DNA of 64,000 nt from Pseudomonas weihenstephanensis (GCF_001043055.1 NZ_JYLF01000004.1:248001-312000), one strand, 5' to 3'. Positions 48,728 through 58,217 are shown, counted from the first letter of the stretch. Notes: generated by a model not told the origin, from the sequence alone. Program-made: numbers and translations.

Positions 48728-50394
48728 ATTGGATAAAGCTTGAGCAGTTGTTGCTCAAGGGGCACGCCGGGCGAGCGGTCACGGTTGACCCGACGCTGGA
48801 CCACGCCACCCTGTGTGAGCACGCATTGCGTCTGGCTGGCGGCTTGCAACAGCGCAACGTGCAGCGCATTGCCGTACACCTTGAAGACGCCGCCGAGTTG
48901 GCCGTCGCTTTGCTTGGCGCCTGGCGCGCCGGGGTCAGCGTGTTGTTGCCTGCCGACCTGCAAGCACAAACCCGTCAGCGTTGGGATTCGCAGGTTGACC
49001 TGTGGATAACTCAAGGCAGCGAGCTTGAGGCGTTATACGCCGAGCCGCTGGCGGCCGCGCAACTGGATCTGGACGCCTGCCAGCTCAGCCTGTGCACCTC
49101 CGGCTCCAGCGGCGAGCCCAAACGCATCGACAAAAGCCTGCGCCAGATCGCCAACGAAGTTCAGGCTCTGGAGCACTTGTGGGGCGCCGAGCTGGGCGAG
49201 GCGTGCATCATCGCCAGCGTGGCGGCGCAGCACATTTATGGGTTGCTGTTCCGCGTGTTGTGGCCGTTGTGTGCAGGCCGGCGCTTTGTGCGCAAGCAAC
49301 TGGCGTTCCCTGAAGACATGCAGCGCGCCAGCCGCGAGCACGCATCGTTCGCATGGGTTGCCAGCCCGGCACTGCTCAAGCGCACCAGTGACAACCTCGA
49401 CTGGCTCGCGTTGAGCCAGGTGCGCCGAGTGTTTTCCTCGGGCGGCGCTTTGCCTGACGAGGCCGCGCAGAGCCTGCATGAACGCTTGGGGCAGTGGCCC
49501 ACCGAAATCCTCGGCAGCTCCGAAACCGGTGGCATCGCCTGGCGCCAAGGCCCCGGCCTGTGGCAGCCATTTGCCGATGTGCAACTGAGCCAGAATGAAG
49601 AAGGCGCCCTGCTCATCGCCTCGGCGTACTTGCCCCACGGCCACCTCGAACACACTGCCGACGCCGCACGCATCGAAGCTGACGGACGATTTGAGTTGCT
49701 GGGGCGGCTGGATCGTATCGTCAAACTCGAAGAAAAACGTATCTCCCTGCCGATGCTGGAGCAGGCGCTGGTCAACCACGACTGGGTGGCCGAAGCCCGC
49801 TTGGGCGTGATCCATGAAAACCGCGCCTCGCTGGGCGCCCTGCTGGTGCTCAGCGACAGCGGTCTGTATGCCCTGCGCGAACACGGCCGCCGTGCCCTGA
49901 CCCACAGTCTGCGCCAGCACCTGAGCCAACACTGCGAAGCACTGGCCTTGCCACGCCGCTGGCGGTTGCTGCGCCAATTGCCGCTCACCAGCCAGGGCAA
50001 ATTGCCTCAGGCACAGGTGGAGGCACTCCTGTTGGCGCCACGCCCGAAACTGCCGCAAGTGCTGAGCCAAACCGAGACCGACGGGCAATGGACGCTTAAC
50101 CTGTCGATCCCGCCAGACCTGGCGTTTTTCAGCGGTCACTTTCCCAAAACCCCGGTACTGCCGGGCGTGGTGCAAGTGGATTGGGCGTTGGCCTTGGGCC
50201 AGCAACTCCTCGACCTGCCGCCGCGCTTTGCCGGGATGGAAGTGCTCAAGTTTCAGCAATTGGTGCGCCCCGGCGACGCCATTGAATTAACCCTGCGTTT
50301 TGACCGTGAGCGCGGCAAATTGCACTTCGCCTACCGCAACGCCACAGCGCCGTGCGCCAGCGGTCGCATTCTGCTGGAGGCGGCCTGTGGATAA
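48724..50394 (+). CDS. Acyl-CoA/ACP ligase fused to a hotdog dehydratase (ApeH-ApeI-like fusion)
   Basis: A 556-residue two-part protein. Residues 1 to about 445 are an AMP-binding ligase with the P-loop [17 protein letters not shown], the motif [16 protein letters not shown] and the C-domain hinge [17 protein letters not shown]; this would activate an aryl acid starter such as a hydroxybenzoate or coumarate. Residues about 455-556 are a FabZ-like dehydratase with [20 protein letters not shown], containing the catalytic His in a hotdog helix. In E. coli the corresponding functions are two genes, ApeH and ApeI; here they share one chain. It starts at the ATG at 48724, overlapping the membrane protein gene by four bases. 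Confidence 0.87.
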   Translation: MNWIKLEQLLLKGHAGRAVTVDPTLDHATLCEHALRLAGGLQQRNVQRIAVHLEDAAELAVALLGAWRAGVSVLLPADLQAQTRQRWDSQVDLWITQGSELEALYAEPLAAAQLDLDACQLSLCTSGSSGEPKRIDKSLRQIANEVQALEHLWGAELGEACIIASVAAQHIYGLLFRVLWPLCAGRRFVRKQLAFPEDMQRASREHASFAWVASPALLKRTSDNLDWLALSQVRRVFSSGGALPDEAAQSLHERLGQWPTEILGSSETGGIAWRQGPGLWQPFADVQLSQNEEGALLIASAYLPHGHLEHTADAARIEADGRFELLGRLDRIVKLEEKRISLPMLEQALVNHDWVAEARLGVIHENRASLGALLVLSDSGLYALREHGRRALTHSLRQHLSQHCEALALPRRWRLLRQLPLTSQGKLPQAQVEALLLAPRPKLPQVLSQTETDGQWTLNLSIPPDLAFFSGHFPKTPVLPGVVQVDWALALGQQLLDLPPRFAGMEVLKFQQLVRPGDAIELTLRFDRERGKLHFAYRNATAPCASGRILLEAACG

Positions 50395-50480
50395 GTTATG
50401 TGACGTAACGCTCTCTGTCGCCGCTGCCGCAGCCGGCGTGCGGGGGCCAAGCGCAACCTTGTGCCTGGAGGTGACTGACC

Positions 50481-51215
50481 ATGCATAACCCTTGCGCCGT
50501 GATCCCGGTTTACAACCATGAAACCGCCGTACCTGCGGTGGTCGACGCCCTGCTCGCAGCCCGGTTGCCTTGCGTGCTGGTCGATGACGCCAGCAGCCCG
50601 GCCTGCCGCGATGTGCTCCAACAGCTGTCGCTGCGTGAACACGTCTTCCTGATCCGCCTGGCGGTCAATGAGGGCAAGGGCGGCGCGGTGATGGCCGGTT
50701 TGCGTGAGGCGGCGCGGCTGGGGTTCACCCATGCCCTGCAAGTGGACGCCGACGGCCAGCACGACCTGCGCGACGTCGCCACCTTCCTGCAAGTTTCGCA
50801 ACACAACCCCGACGCGCTGATCTGCGGTTACCCACAGTACGACGCCAGCGTGCCCAAAGGCCGTTTGTATGCGCGCTACCTGACCCACGTCTGGGTGTGG
50901 ATCAACAGCCTGTCGTTGCAGATTCCCGATTCGATGTGCGGTTTTCGGGTGTACCCGCTGGTGCCGACGCTGGCCCTGATCAACTCGGTCAAGCTGGGTA
51001 AACGCATGGACTTCGACCCCGAAATCCTCGTGCGTCTGTCCTGGCGCAACCAACCCATGCGCTGGCTGCCAACCCAGGTGCATTACCCGCAAGACGGCCT
51101 GTCGCACTTTCGCCTGTTCCACGACAACGCGCTGATTTCCAGCATGCACACCAAGCTCTTTTTCGGCATGTTGCTGCGCTTGCCGAGCATTCTCTGGAGA
51201 CGCTGTAAAGCATGA
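50481..51215 (+). CDS. Family 2 glycosyltransferase (dolichol-phosphate-mannose-synthase type)
   Basis: A 244-residue inverting glycosyltransferase. The nucleotide-binding start CAVIPVYNHETAVPAVVDALL, VLVDDASS, the DxD-type HALQVDADGQHD, and PDSMCGFRVYP (acceptor loop) are visible. In aryl polyene loci such a gene helps build the anchor that links the polyene to the membrane. GGAGG lies seven bases before the ATG. There is an 86-base space after the ligase gene, the only sizeable gap in the cluster, and its product overlaps the next acyltransferase gene by four bases. Confidence 0.88.
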   Translation: MHNPCAVIPVYNHETAVPAVVDALLAARLPCVLVDDASSPACRDVLQQLSLREHVFLIRLAVNEGKGGAVMAGLREAARLGFTHALQVDADGQHDLRDVATFLQVSQHNPDALICGYPQYDASVPKGRLYARYLTHVWVWINSLSLQIPDSMCGFRVYPLVPTLALINSVKLGKRMDFDPEILVRLSWRNQPMRWLPTQVHYPQDGLSHFRLFHDNALISSMHTKLFFGMLLRLPSILWRRCKA

Positions 51216-52150
51216 GCGACCCTCAACAGCATTGGGCTGACCACAAGGAGCGCGGCAGTTTCCGGCTGATGAAGCTCACCGCCTTTGGCGTCAAACTCCT
51301 CGGCCGCCGCGTCCTCGCACCGGTGCTGTACGCCATCGTGTTGTACTTCTTTTTGTTCGGCACCCGCGCGCGGCGCAGCATTTGGCAGTACCAGCAACGC
51401 TTGGCCGACTGGAGCGGACAAAGCGCGCTGCGCCCCACACGCCGCCGTGTGTTCCGACAGTTCATGGCCTTTGCCGACGCCCTGCTCGACAAGCTCGACG
51501 TGTGGAACGGGCGCTTGAAGATTGAAGACATCGAAATCGTCGACCCCGCTCGCCTGCGCGACCAATTGCGTGGCGAGCGCGGGCAACTGCTGGTGGGCGC
51601 ACATTTGGGCAACCTTGAAGTGTGCCGCGCCCTCGCCGAGCTGGGTGAGCAAGTCACCATGAACGTGCTGGTGCACACCAAGCACGCCGAACAGTTCAAT
51701 CGCCTGCTGGGCGAGGCGGGCGCCAGCAACCTGCGCCTGATTCAGGTCAGCGAACTCAACCCTGCGGTGATGCTGCAATTGAGCCAGCGTCTGGAAAACG
51801 GCGAATGGCTGGCGATTGCCGGTGACCGCGTGCCGCTGCATGGCGGGCGTAATGTGCAGGTGGATTTCCTCGGCCACACGGCGGCCTTCCCTCAAGGCCC
51901 GTGGTTGCTGGCCGGATTGCTCAAATGCCCGGTCAATCTGATGTTTTGCCTCAAACACCAAGGCCGCTATCAGGTGATCCTCGAACCGTTCGCCGAGGCC
52001 GTGCAGTGGCGGCGCAGCGACCGCGAACAGGTGATTGCCGACTGGACCACCCGCTACGCAGAGCGCCTGGGGCATTACTGCCTTCAGGCGCCGCACCAAT
52101 GGTTTAACTTTTACCCATTCTGGAAGACCGATGACGACGCATCCGCATGA
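51212..52150 (+). CDS. Lysophospholipid acyltransferase family protein (LpxL/HtrB-type)
   Basis: A 312-residue inner-membrane acyltransferase of the LpxL-like LABLAT family. An N-terminal membrane segment (VLAPVLYAIVLYFFLFGTRA) precedes GQLLVGAHLGNLEVCRALAE, which contains the His-(x)-Glu-like catalytic block HLGNLE, and AIAGDRVPLHGGRNVQVDFLGHTAAFPQGPW. It probably acylates the glycolipid to which the polyene is attached. In E. coli, glycosyltransferase and acyltransferase functions can be fused; here they are separate, overlapping genes. Its end overlaps the ammonia-lyase gene by 20 bases. Confidence 0.88.
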   Translation: MSDPQQHWADHKERGSFRLMKLTAFGVKLLGRRVLAPVLYAIVLYFFLFGTRARRSIWQYQQRLADWSGQSALRPTRRRVFRQFMAFADALLDKLDVWNGRLKIEDIEIVDPARLRDQLRGERGQLLVGAHLGNLEVCRALAELGEQVTMNVLVHTKHAEQFNRLLGEAGASNLRLIQVSELNPAVMLQLSQRLENGEWLAIAGDRVPLHGGRNVQVDFLGHTAAFPQGPWLLAGLLKCPVNLMFCLKHQGRYQVILEPFAEAVQWRRSDREQVIADWTTRYAERLGHYCLQAPHQWFNFYPFWKTDDDASA

Positions 52151-53675
52151 GCCAGTAACCTTCGGCCAAACCCCTTTGCGCATTGAAGACGTGCTGGCCC
52201 TGGCCAATCGTCAGGTGCCGACCCAACTGCAAGCCGACGCCCAATACCGTGAACGCATCGCCAAAGGCGCACGTTTTCTGGATTCGTTGCTCGACAAAGA
52301 AGGCGTGATCTACGGCGTCACCACCGGTTACGGCGATTCGTGCGTGGTGGCGGTGCCATTGGAGCATGTCGAAGCGTTGCCGCGCCACCTCTACACCTTC
52401 CACGGCTGCGGGCTGGGCAAACTGCTCGACGCTCAAGCCACCCGCGCCGTGCTGGCCGCGCGCTTGCAGTCGTTGTGCCACGGCGTGTCCGGGGTGCGCA
52501 TCGAGCTGCTGGAGCGTCTGCACGCCTTCATCGCCCACGACATCCTGCCGCTAATCCCCGAAGAAGGCTCGGTGGGCGCCAGCGGCGACCTGACGCCGCT
52601 GTCGTACGTGGCCGCGACCTTGTCCGGCGAGCGCGAAGTGCTGTTCAACGGCGAGCGCCGCTTCTCGGCTGACGTACACCGCGAGCTGGGCTGGACCCCG
52701 CTGGTGCTGCGCCCCAAAGAAGCGTTGGCGCTGATGAACGGCACCGCGGTCATGACCGGCCTTGCCTGCCTGGCTTACGCACGCGCCGATTACCTGCTCA
52801 AACTCGCCACGCGCATCACCGCGCTCAACGTGGTGGCGCTGCAAGGCAACCCGGAACACTTCGACGAACGCCTGTTCGCCGCCAAGCCGCATCCTGGGCA
52901 AATGCAAGTGGCCGCATGGCTGCGCCAAGACCTGGCCATCGACGCCCCGACCGCGCCGCTGCATCGCCTGCAAGACCGTTACTCACTGCGTTGCGCCCCG
53001 CATGTGCTCGGCGTGCTGGCCGACAGCCTGGGCTGGCTGCGCGGGTTCATCGAAACCGAACTCAACAGTGCCAACGACAACCCCATCATCGACGCCGAAG
53101 AAGAACGCGTGCTGCACGGTGGGCACTTCTACGGCGGGCACATCGCCTTTGCCATGGACAGCCTCAAAACCTTGGTGGCCAACGTCGCCGACCTGCTGGA
53201 CCGTCAACTCGCGCTGCTGGTGGACGTGCGTTACAACCACGGTTTGCCGAGCAACCTGTCGGGCGCAACGGCCGAGCGCGCCATGCTCAACCACGGTTTC
53301 AAAGCGGTGCAAATCGGCACCAGCGCCTGGACCGCCGAAGCGCTGAAAAATACCATGCCGGCCAGCGTGTTCTCGCGCTCTACCGAATGCCATAACCAGG
53401 ACAAAGTCAGCATGGGCACCATCGCCGCCCGCGATGCGATCCGCGTACTGGAACTGACCGAACAAGTGGCCGCCGCGGCCTTGCTCGCGGCCAATCAGGG
53501 CGTGTGGCTGCGCAGCCGCGCCGAAGACGCCCGTGCACTGCCGCCCGCTCTGGCGGTGATGCACGCCGAGCTGGCCAAAGACTTTGCACCGGTGATTGAA
53601 GACCGCGCCCTCGAAGCTGAACTGCGCCTGTGCCTGAGCCGTATTGCCCAACAACACTGGAGGCTGCATGCGTAG
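52131..53675 (+). CDS. HAL/PAL/TAL family aromatic amino acid ammonia-lyase
   Basis: A 514-residue MIO-containing ammonia-lyase. The MIO tripeptide Ala150-Ser151-Gly152 is in SVGASGDLTPLSYVAATL; GVIYGVTTGYGDSC holds the catalytic tyrosine, and LNSANDNPIIDAEEE and NHGLPSNLSGAT are conserved further along. The family removes ammonia from His, Phe or Tyr. Given the cluster, conversion of tyrosine or phenylalanine to (hydroxy)cinnamate as the aryl starter is the likely role. The substrate-selectivity pair near residues 80-85 reads STFHGCGL (F-H-G), where histidine or tyrosine-type enzymes have S-H or H-L; this cannot be settled by eye. The ATG at 52131 (MTTHPHEPVTFG) is well inside the previous gene's end. 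Confidence 0.9.
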   Translation: MTTHPHEPVTFGQTPLRIEDVLALANRQVPTQLQADAQYRERIAKGARFLDSLLDKEGVIYGVTTGYGDSCVVAVPLEHVEALPRHLYTFHGCGLGKLLDAQATRAVLAARLQSLCHGVSGVRIELLERLHAFIAHDILPLIPEEGSVGASGDLTPLSYVAATLSGEREVLFNGERRFSADVHRELGWTPLVLRPKEALALMNGTAVMTGLACLAYARADYLLKLATRITALNVVALQGNPEHFDERLFAAKPHPGQMQVAAWLRQDLAIDAPTAPLHRLQDRYSLRCAPHVLGVLADSLGWLRGFIETELNSANDNPIIDAEEERVLHGGHFYGGHIAFAMDSLKTLVANVADLLDRQLALLVDVRYNHGLPSNLSGATAERAMLNHGFKAVQIGTSAWTAEALKNTMPASVFSRSTECHNQDKVSMGTIAARDAIRVLELTEQVAAAALLAANQGVWLRSRAEDARALPPALAVMHAELAKDFAPVIEDRALEAELRLCLSRIAQQHWRLHA

Positions 53676-54093
53676 CAAAGGCGTGTTGCACGTTGATACC
53701 GAAGTGTTGGTGCCGTTTTTCGACATCGACACCATGCACGTGGTGTGGCACGGGCATTACGTCAAATACCTCGAAGTGGCGCGGTGTGCGCTGCTCGACC
53801 ATGTGGGCCACAACTACACGCAGATGCTCCAAGCGGGCTATGCGTGGCCGGTGATCGACCTGCAACTGCGTTACGTGCGCGGCGCCACGTTTGGTCAGCG
53901 CATCAACGTGCGGGCCAACCTGGTGGAATGGGAGAACCGTTTGAAGATCAGCTACCTGATCACCGATCTGGCCAGCGGCGAGCGTTTGACCCGGGCTTGT
54001 AGCGTGCAAGTGGCGGTTGAGATTGCCAGCCGTGAAATGCAACTGGCGTCGCCCCAGTGCTTTATCGATGCAGTTGAGCGGGTGTTGTCATGA
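53668..54093 (+). CDS. Acyl-CoA thioesterase (4HBT hotdog family, ApeK-like)
   Basis: A 141-residue hotdog thioesterase beginning MRSKGVLHVDTEVLVPFFDIDTMHVVWHG, the 4-hydroxybenzoyl-CoA thioesterase pattern with the catalytic Asp in FFDIDTMHVVWHGHYVKYLE. It may release or edit the aryl starter or chain. GGAGG precedes the ATG, which overlaps the ammonia-lyase stop by eight bases. Similar genes occur in most aryl polyene clusters. Confidence 0.88.
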   Translation: MRSKGVLHVDTEVLVPFFDIDTMHVVWHGHYVKYLEVARCALLDHVGHNYTQMLQAGYAWPVIDLQLRYVRGATFGQRINVRANLVEWENRLKISYLITDLASGERLTRACSVQVAVEIASREMQLASPQCFIDAVERVLS

Positions 54094-54758
54094 GTGTCTG
54101 TTTAACGGCAAAAGCCCCGCATCCCACCCCTCTCCCGCAGGCTTGGGATGAGGGCAAAAAACGCTCCCGAATCTGCAGGGTGTTCGCCGCTTTATTGGCC
54201 TTTTCACCGCTGGCCCACGCCTTCGACCTGCAACAACTGAGCGAGCAACTGGCCAAACCCCACGTGATCCACGGCGACTTCATTCAAGAAAAACACCTGC
54301 GCGCCCTGCCCAAGCCCCTGACCAGCACCGGCACGTTTGTACTGGCCAAAGATCACGGCCTGCTCTGGCAGTTGAAAACCCCGCTGCAACAGGATTACCG
54401 CATCACAGCCCTTGGCATCGCACGGCGTAACGCCAGCGCGTGGCAAATGCTCCCAGGCAAAAGCGCAGGCGCTGAACAAAACCGTTTGTTCCTCGCCGTG
54501 CTGCAAGGTGACAGCAGCGGTTTGCAACGCGATTTCGACCTGCAACTGCAAGGCGAATCCGCGCACTGGACGCTGACCCTGACCCCGCGCTCGCTGCTGC
54601 TCAAGCAAGTGTTCAAGCAGATCAACATCGACGGCGGCGAACTGGTGCAGCGCATCGAGCTGCAAGAAACCCAAGGCGACAGCACGCTGCTAAAGATGCA
54701 AAACAACGTCAGCAACCAGCCGTTGAGCGACGCGGAGCAACTCGACTTTGCGCAGTGA
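54090..54758 (+). CDS. LolA-like outer-membrane lipoprotein carrier protein
   Basis: A 222-residue protein with a hydrophobic export segment (VFAALLAFSPLAHAFDLQQL, about residues 31-50) and a LolA-like beta-sheet domain (HVIHGDFIQEKHLRALPKPLTSTGTF, LLWQLKTPLQQDYRIT). In aryl polyene clusters this periplasmic carrier is thought to help move the polyene lipid to the outer membrane. The first about 30 residues (MSVCLTAKAPHPTPLPQAWD) are unusual and are encoded by a short hairpin-forming repeat, so export may begin from a downstream start; a GTG at the V of RVFAALLAF is a candidate. It starts four bases inside the thioesterase end. Confidence 0.82.
   Translation: MSVCLTAKAPHPTPLPQAWDEGKKRSRICRVFAALLAFSPLAHAFDLQQLSEQLAKPHVIHGDFIQEKHLRALPKPLTSTGTFVLAKDHGLLWQLKTPLQQDYRITALGIARRNASAWQMLPGKSAGAEQNRLFLAVLQGDSSGLQRDFDLQLQGESAHWTLTLTPRSLLLKQVFKQINIDGGELVQRIELQETQGDSTLLKMQNNVSNQPLSDAEQLDFAQ
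54120..54150. repeat. Short inverted repeat inside the N-terminal coding region of the LolA-like gene
   Basis: CATCCCA and TGGGATG arms frame a 17-base spacer rich in C and T. The layout (pyrimidine-rich arm then TGGGATGAGGG) resembles the small mobile hairpin repeats found between genes in gamma-proteobacteria, here read through as coding sequence. Confidence 0.45.
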
Positions 54759-57060
54759 ATATTGGCTGCCCCGAGGGTTTGTGATCTTGCTGCTGGTCGT
54801 GCTCGCGCTCGCCGGGTGGCAGTGGCGTCACGGCGCACCGCTGTCGGCCAACTTGATGGAGCTGGTGCCCGGCGACGCGCCCGACGCGCTGCAACTGCGC
54901 GCCGAACAGCGCATGCAAGAACCACTGAACCGCGAAATGCTGGTACTGGTGGGCAGCACGGATCGGCAACAGGCCGTCGCCGCCGCGCAGCAATTGGGCG
55001 AGCAATGGCAGGCCAGCGGTCTGTTTGAAAGCGTGCAATGGAACCTGCAAGCCGACCTTCCCGCGCTGCGCGAGCAACTGCTGCGCGGGCGTTTGGCGAT
55101 GTTGTCCAGTGCCGACCGCGAACAACTGATCGACCACCCGCAGGCGTTTATCGAGCAACGGGTGCAAGCGCTGTTCGACCCGTTCACCGGGTTCAGCCTG
55201 GTGCCCAGCCAGGACGATTGGTTGGGCCTCACCGGGCGCATTCAGAACAGCCAGCCGCAACGGGGCGCGGTGCAACTGGACATTGGCAGCGGCGCCCTGA
55301 TCGCCGATGCCGATGGCAAAAGCTGGGTGCTACTGCGCGCCCGCACCCAAGGCAACGCGTTTGACATGACCCTGCCACTGCACGTCGCCGCGCTGCTGGA
55401 GCGCAGCCGTGAGCACGTGGCCAGCCAACACGTCGAGCTGCTGGCGGCCAGTGGCTTGCTCTACGCCGCCAGCGGTCAGCAGCAAGCCACCCGCGAAATC
55501 ACCTGGGTCGGCGGTGGCGCGACCGTTGGCATCCTCTTGTTGCTGCTGCTGGCGTTCCGCCGCTGGCGGGTGCTGTTGGCGTTCGTGCCGGTGTTGGTGG
55601 GCATGCTGTTCGGCGCCGTCGCGTGCGTTGCCTTTTTCGGCAGCATGCACGTCATGACGCTGGTGCTGGGGTCCAGCCTAATCGGCGTGGCGGTGGATTA
55701 CCCGCTGCATTACCTGTCCAAAAGCTGGAGCCTGAAACCCTGGCGCAGTTGGCCCGCCTTGCGCCTGACCCTGCCCGGCCTGAGCCTGAGCCTGGCCACC
55801 AGTTGCATCGGCTATCTGGCATTGGCCTTTACCCCGTTTCCGGCGTTGACCCAAATCGCCATCTTCTCTGCCGCCGGCTTGATCGGCGCCTATCTGAGTG
55901 CGGTGTGTTTGCTGCCGGCGTTACTCAACACAGTGGAACTGCGCCCCGCGCAATGGCCACTCACGGTCGCGCAAGGCTTGCTCAACGTGCGCGACGCGTT
56001 GCTGAGTAAAGTCCCGACGCCCGCGCTGCTGGCCTTGCTGGTGGCGTTTTGTGCCGCCGGCTTGTGGCAACTGACCAGTAAAAACGACATCCGCCAGTGG
56101 GTCGGTGCGCCGCCGCAGTTGATGGCTGAAGCGCAAGCGATTGCACGCATCACCGGGTATCAGCCCACCAGCCAGTTTTTTCTGGTGCGGGCCGAGAATG
56201 AACAACAACTGCTGGAGCGCCAAACCGCCCTCAGCGAGCGACTGGATCAGTTGATCAACATGGGCAAATTGCAGGGTTATCTGGCGCTGAACCAGTTGGT
56301 CAGCCTGCCCCGCGAGCAACAGCAATTGCGCGCTGCGCTCAACGCCCTGCCCCAGCACTGGCAGCCGCTCCTGGCGCTGGGCGTGCCGCAAGCGGCGCTG
56401 CAACACGAGTTGAGCCAACTGCAAACCTTGCCCGAGCAAGGTATCGACGACGCACTCAACGGCCCGCTGGCTGAACCGTGGCGCCTGCTGTGGCTGGGCA
56501 AACAAACCGAAGGCGTGGCCGCGATGGTCAGCTTGCAAGGGCTGAACAACGCCAGCCTGCTGCGGGTGCAAGCGCACGATTTACCCGGCGTCGAGTTGGT
56601 GGATCGTTTGGGCGACTTGAACAACGTGTTTGCCGCCACACAAATCAGTGCCGCCGAATTGAAGCTGTTGTCCTGCGCCCTGATCGTGCTGTTGCTGATC
56701 GCCCCATTCGGCTTTGGCGGTGCGCTGCGCATCGTCGCCCTGCCGCTGCTGGCCGCGCTGTGCAGCCTGGCCAGCCTCGGTTGGCTGGGTCAGCCACTGA
56801 CACTGTTCAGCCTGTTCGGCTTGCTGCTGGTGACGGCGATCAGCGTCGACTACGCGATTTTGATGCGTGAACAAATAGGCGGCGCCGCCGTCAGCCTGCT
56901 AGGCACACTGCTGGCGGCGCTGACGACGTGGTTGTCGTTCGGCTTGCTGGCCGTCTCCAGCACGCCTGCGGTGAGCAACTTCGGCCTGTCGGTGAGCCTG
57001 GGCCTGGCGTTCAGCTTTATCCTCGCGCCGTGGGCCGGCAAGCAGGAGCATCGCGCGTGA
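54748..57060 (+). CDS. MMPL family RND-type exporter of aryl polyene cluster
   Basis: A 770-residue inner-membrane transporter. It has the MMPL/RND repeat of a first membrane helix, a periplasmic loop (about 30-260), a group of helices (WVGGGATVGILLLLLLAF, LLAFVPVLVGMLFGAVACVAFF, the proton-relay helix VLGSSLIGVAVDYPLHYLSK with its Asp), and the second half with LLLVTAISVDYAILMREQIGG as the matching Asp-bearing helix. It likely pumps the polyene or its lipid conjugate from the inner membrane. Start is TTG at 54748, overlapping the end of the LolA-like gene by eleven bases; the ATG usage of neighbours contrasts. Confidence 0.9.
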   Translation: MRSEYWLPRGFVILLLVVLALAGWQWRHGAPLSANLMELVPGDAPDALQLRAEQRMQEPLNREMLVLVGSTDRQQAVAAAQQLGEQWQASGLFESVQWNLQADLPALREQLLRGRLAMLSSADREQLIDHPQAFIEQRVQALFDPFTGFSLVPSQDDWLGLTGRIQNSQPQRGAVQLDIGSGALIADADGKSWVLLRARTQGNAFDMTLPLHVAALLERSREHVASQHVELLAASGLLYAASGQQQATREITWVGGGATVGILLLLLLAFRRWRVLLAFVPVLVGMLFGAVACVAFFGSMHVMTLVLGSSLIGVAVDYPLHYLSKSWSLKPWRSWPALRLTLPGLSLSLATSCIGYLALAFTPFPALTQIAIFSAAGLIGAYLSAVCLLPALLNTVELRPAQWPLTVAQGLLNVRDALLSKVPTPALLALLVAFCAAGLWQLTSKNDIRQWVGAPPQLMAEAQAIARITGYQPTSQFFLVRAENEQQLLERQTALSERLDQLINMGKLQGYLALNQLVSLPREQQQLRAALNALPQHWQPLLALGVPQAALQHELSQLQTLPEQGIDDALNGPLAEPWRLLWLGKQTEGVAAMVSLQGLNNASLLRVQAHDLPGVELVDRLGDLNNVFAATQISAAELKLLSCALIVLLLIAPFGFGGALRIVALPLLAALCSLASLGWLGQPLTLFSLFGLLLVTAISVDYAILMREQIGGAAVSLLGTLLAALTTWLSFGLLAVSSTPAVSNFGLSVSLGLAFSFILAPWAGKQEHRA

Positions 57061-58217
57061 TGACGCTTGTGTTCTGGCTGCTGGCCTTGGCCTTGTTTGC
57101 GCTGGCGACCCGTGCGGGCCGCCATTTTGGGCTGATCCCGATTGTCAGCCAGTTACTGCTGGCGTCCATCGGTTTGCCGCTGTTGATGCTGCTGTGGATC
57201 GAACCGCACTGGCAACTGACTGGCGCGCAACTGGTCTCGCCGACGTGGCTTAAAAGCCTCTACAGCCTCAGCTTCGCGCTGTTGCTGGGGCATATTTTGA
57301 GTGACGTGATTGACCTGCGACTCGACCGCCAAAGCGTGAAAATCGCCCTGCCCAGTTTTCTTGTGCCCTTTGCCTGCGGGCTGGCTTGCGCCGTGTGGTT
57401 GCTACCGCCACAGCCGTGGCTGAGTTCGCTGGCGGTCGGGCTGGTGTTTGCCATCACCGCCATTCCGGTGTTGTACCTGTACCTGCGCCACATCGGTTAC
57501 CCGCCCGCCGCCACCCGGCGGTTGGTGCAAAGCGCAATCCTCATCGACCTGACCTGCTGGAGCCTGTTCGGGCTGGCGCAGGGCAGCCTGGACCTCAACA
57601 GCCTGTTGCTGCCCATCGCCGCAGCCTTGCTGCCGTTGTTGCTGCGCGCCCTGCGCATCCGCCAGCCGCTGTGTTACAGCCTGAGCTTTTTTGCCTTGCT
57701 GGTGGTGGCCGAGCATTACCGCCTTAATGCGCTGATTTTTGGCGTGGGTTATTTGCTGTGTATGGCGTGGCTCAAGGTGGCGCTGGTGATGCCGTTAAAG
57801 GCTGTCTGGCTTGAGCGTTTGCAAACCTTTGTAGCGATTCCGCTGATCCTCACGTTCGGCATTGTGCAGATCAATGTGCACAGCGCCTTGAGCGCCATCA
57901 GCCCGCTGCAACTGTGCGCGCTGTTGATACTGCCGGTGCTGAGCAAAGTGTTGGGCAACTGGCTGGGCCTGAGCTGGGCCACGCCCTCGTTTGCCGGTGC
58001 CAGCCGCTGGCGTGAAAGCCTGTTACTGAATATTCGCGGGTTGAGTGAAATCGTGTTCCTCAACCTGCTGTTGCAACAACAGCTCATCAGCCCCGCGCTG
58101 TACTTCGCGCTGATGCTGATGGGCCTGGCCGCCACGCTGTTACCGGCGTTGGCGGGCATGAATAAAACCCCTTTGAAGTCTGCCGTAGTCCCCGGCAAGG
58201 AGCCCTTGTGTCAGTAG
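57060..58217 (+). CDS. Cation/proton antiporter-like membrane protein (CPA2/KefB-type transport domain)
   Basis: A 385-residue polytopic membrane protein with about twelve hydrophobic helices, beginning MTLVFWLLALALFALATRAG. The architecture and the stretches GLIPIVSQLLLASIGLPLLML, WLSSLAVGLVFAITAIPVLYLYLR and SLLLNIRGLSEIVFLNLLLQQQ, where LNIRGLSEIVF resembles the M(N)PRGxxELV motif of CPA2 antiporters, support a monovalent cation:proton antiporter domain. No RCK or UspA domain is attached. The ATG overlaps the TGA of the MMPL gene by one base, and its end overlaps the FAD enzyme gene, so it is integral to the operon. Such a gene is not part of the core E. coli cluster I recall; it might energise export, but that is inference. 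Confidence 0.78.
   Translation: MTLVFWLLALALFALATRAGRHFGLIPIVSQLLLASIGLPLLMLLWIEPHWQLTGAQLVSPTWLKSLYSLSFALLLGHILSDVIDLRLDRQSVKIALPSFLVPFACGLACAVWLLPPQPWLSSLAVGLVFAITAIPVLYLYLRHIGYPPAATRRLVQSAILIDLTCWSLFGLAQGSLDLNSLLLPIAAALLPLLLRALRIRQPLCYSLSFFALLVVAEHYRLNALIFGVGYLLCMAWLKVALVMPLKAVWLERLQTFVAIPLILTFGIVQINVHSALSAISPLQLCALLILPVLSKVLGNWLGLSWATPSFAGASRWRESLLLNIRGLSEIVFLNLLLQQQLISPALYFALMLMGLAATLLPALAGMNKTPLKSAVVPGKEPLCQ

Noticed and set aside
49033..50259. Minus-strand frame of about 400 codons opposite the ligase-dehydratase gene
   Set aside because: Antisense shadow; both ligase and hotdog motifs are clear on the plus strand.
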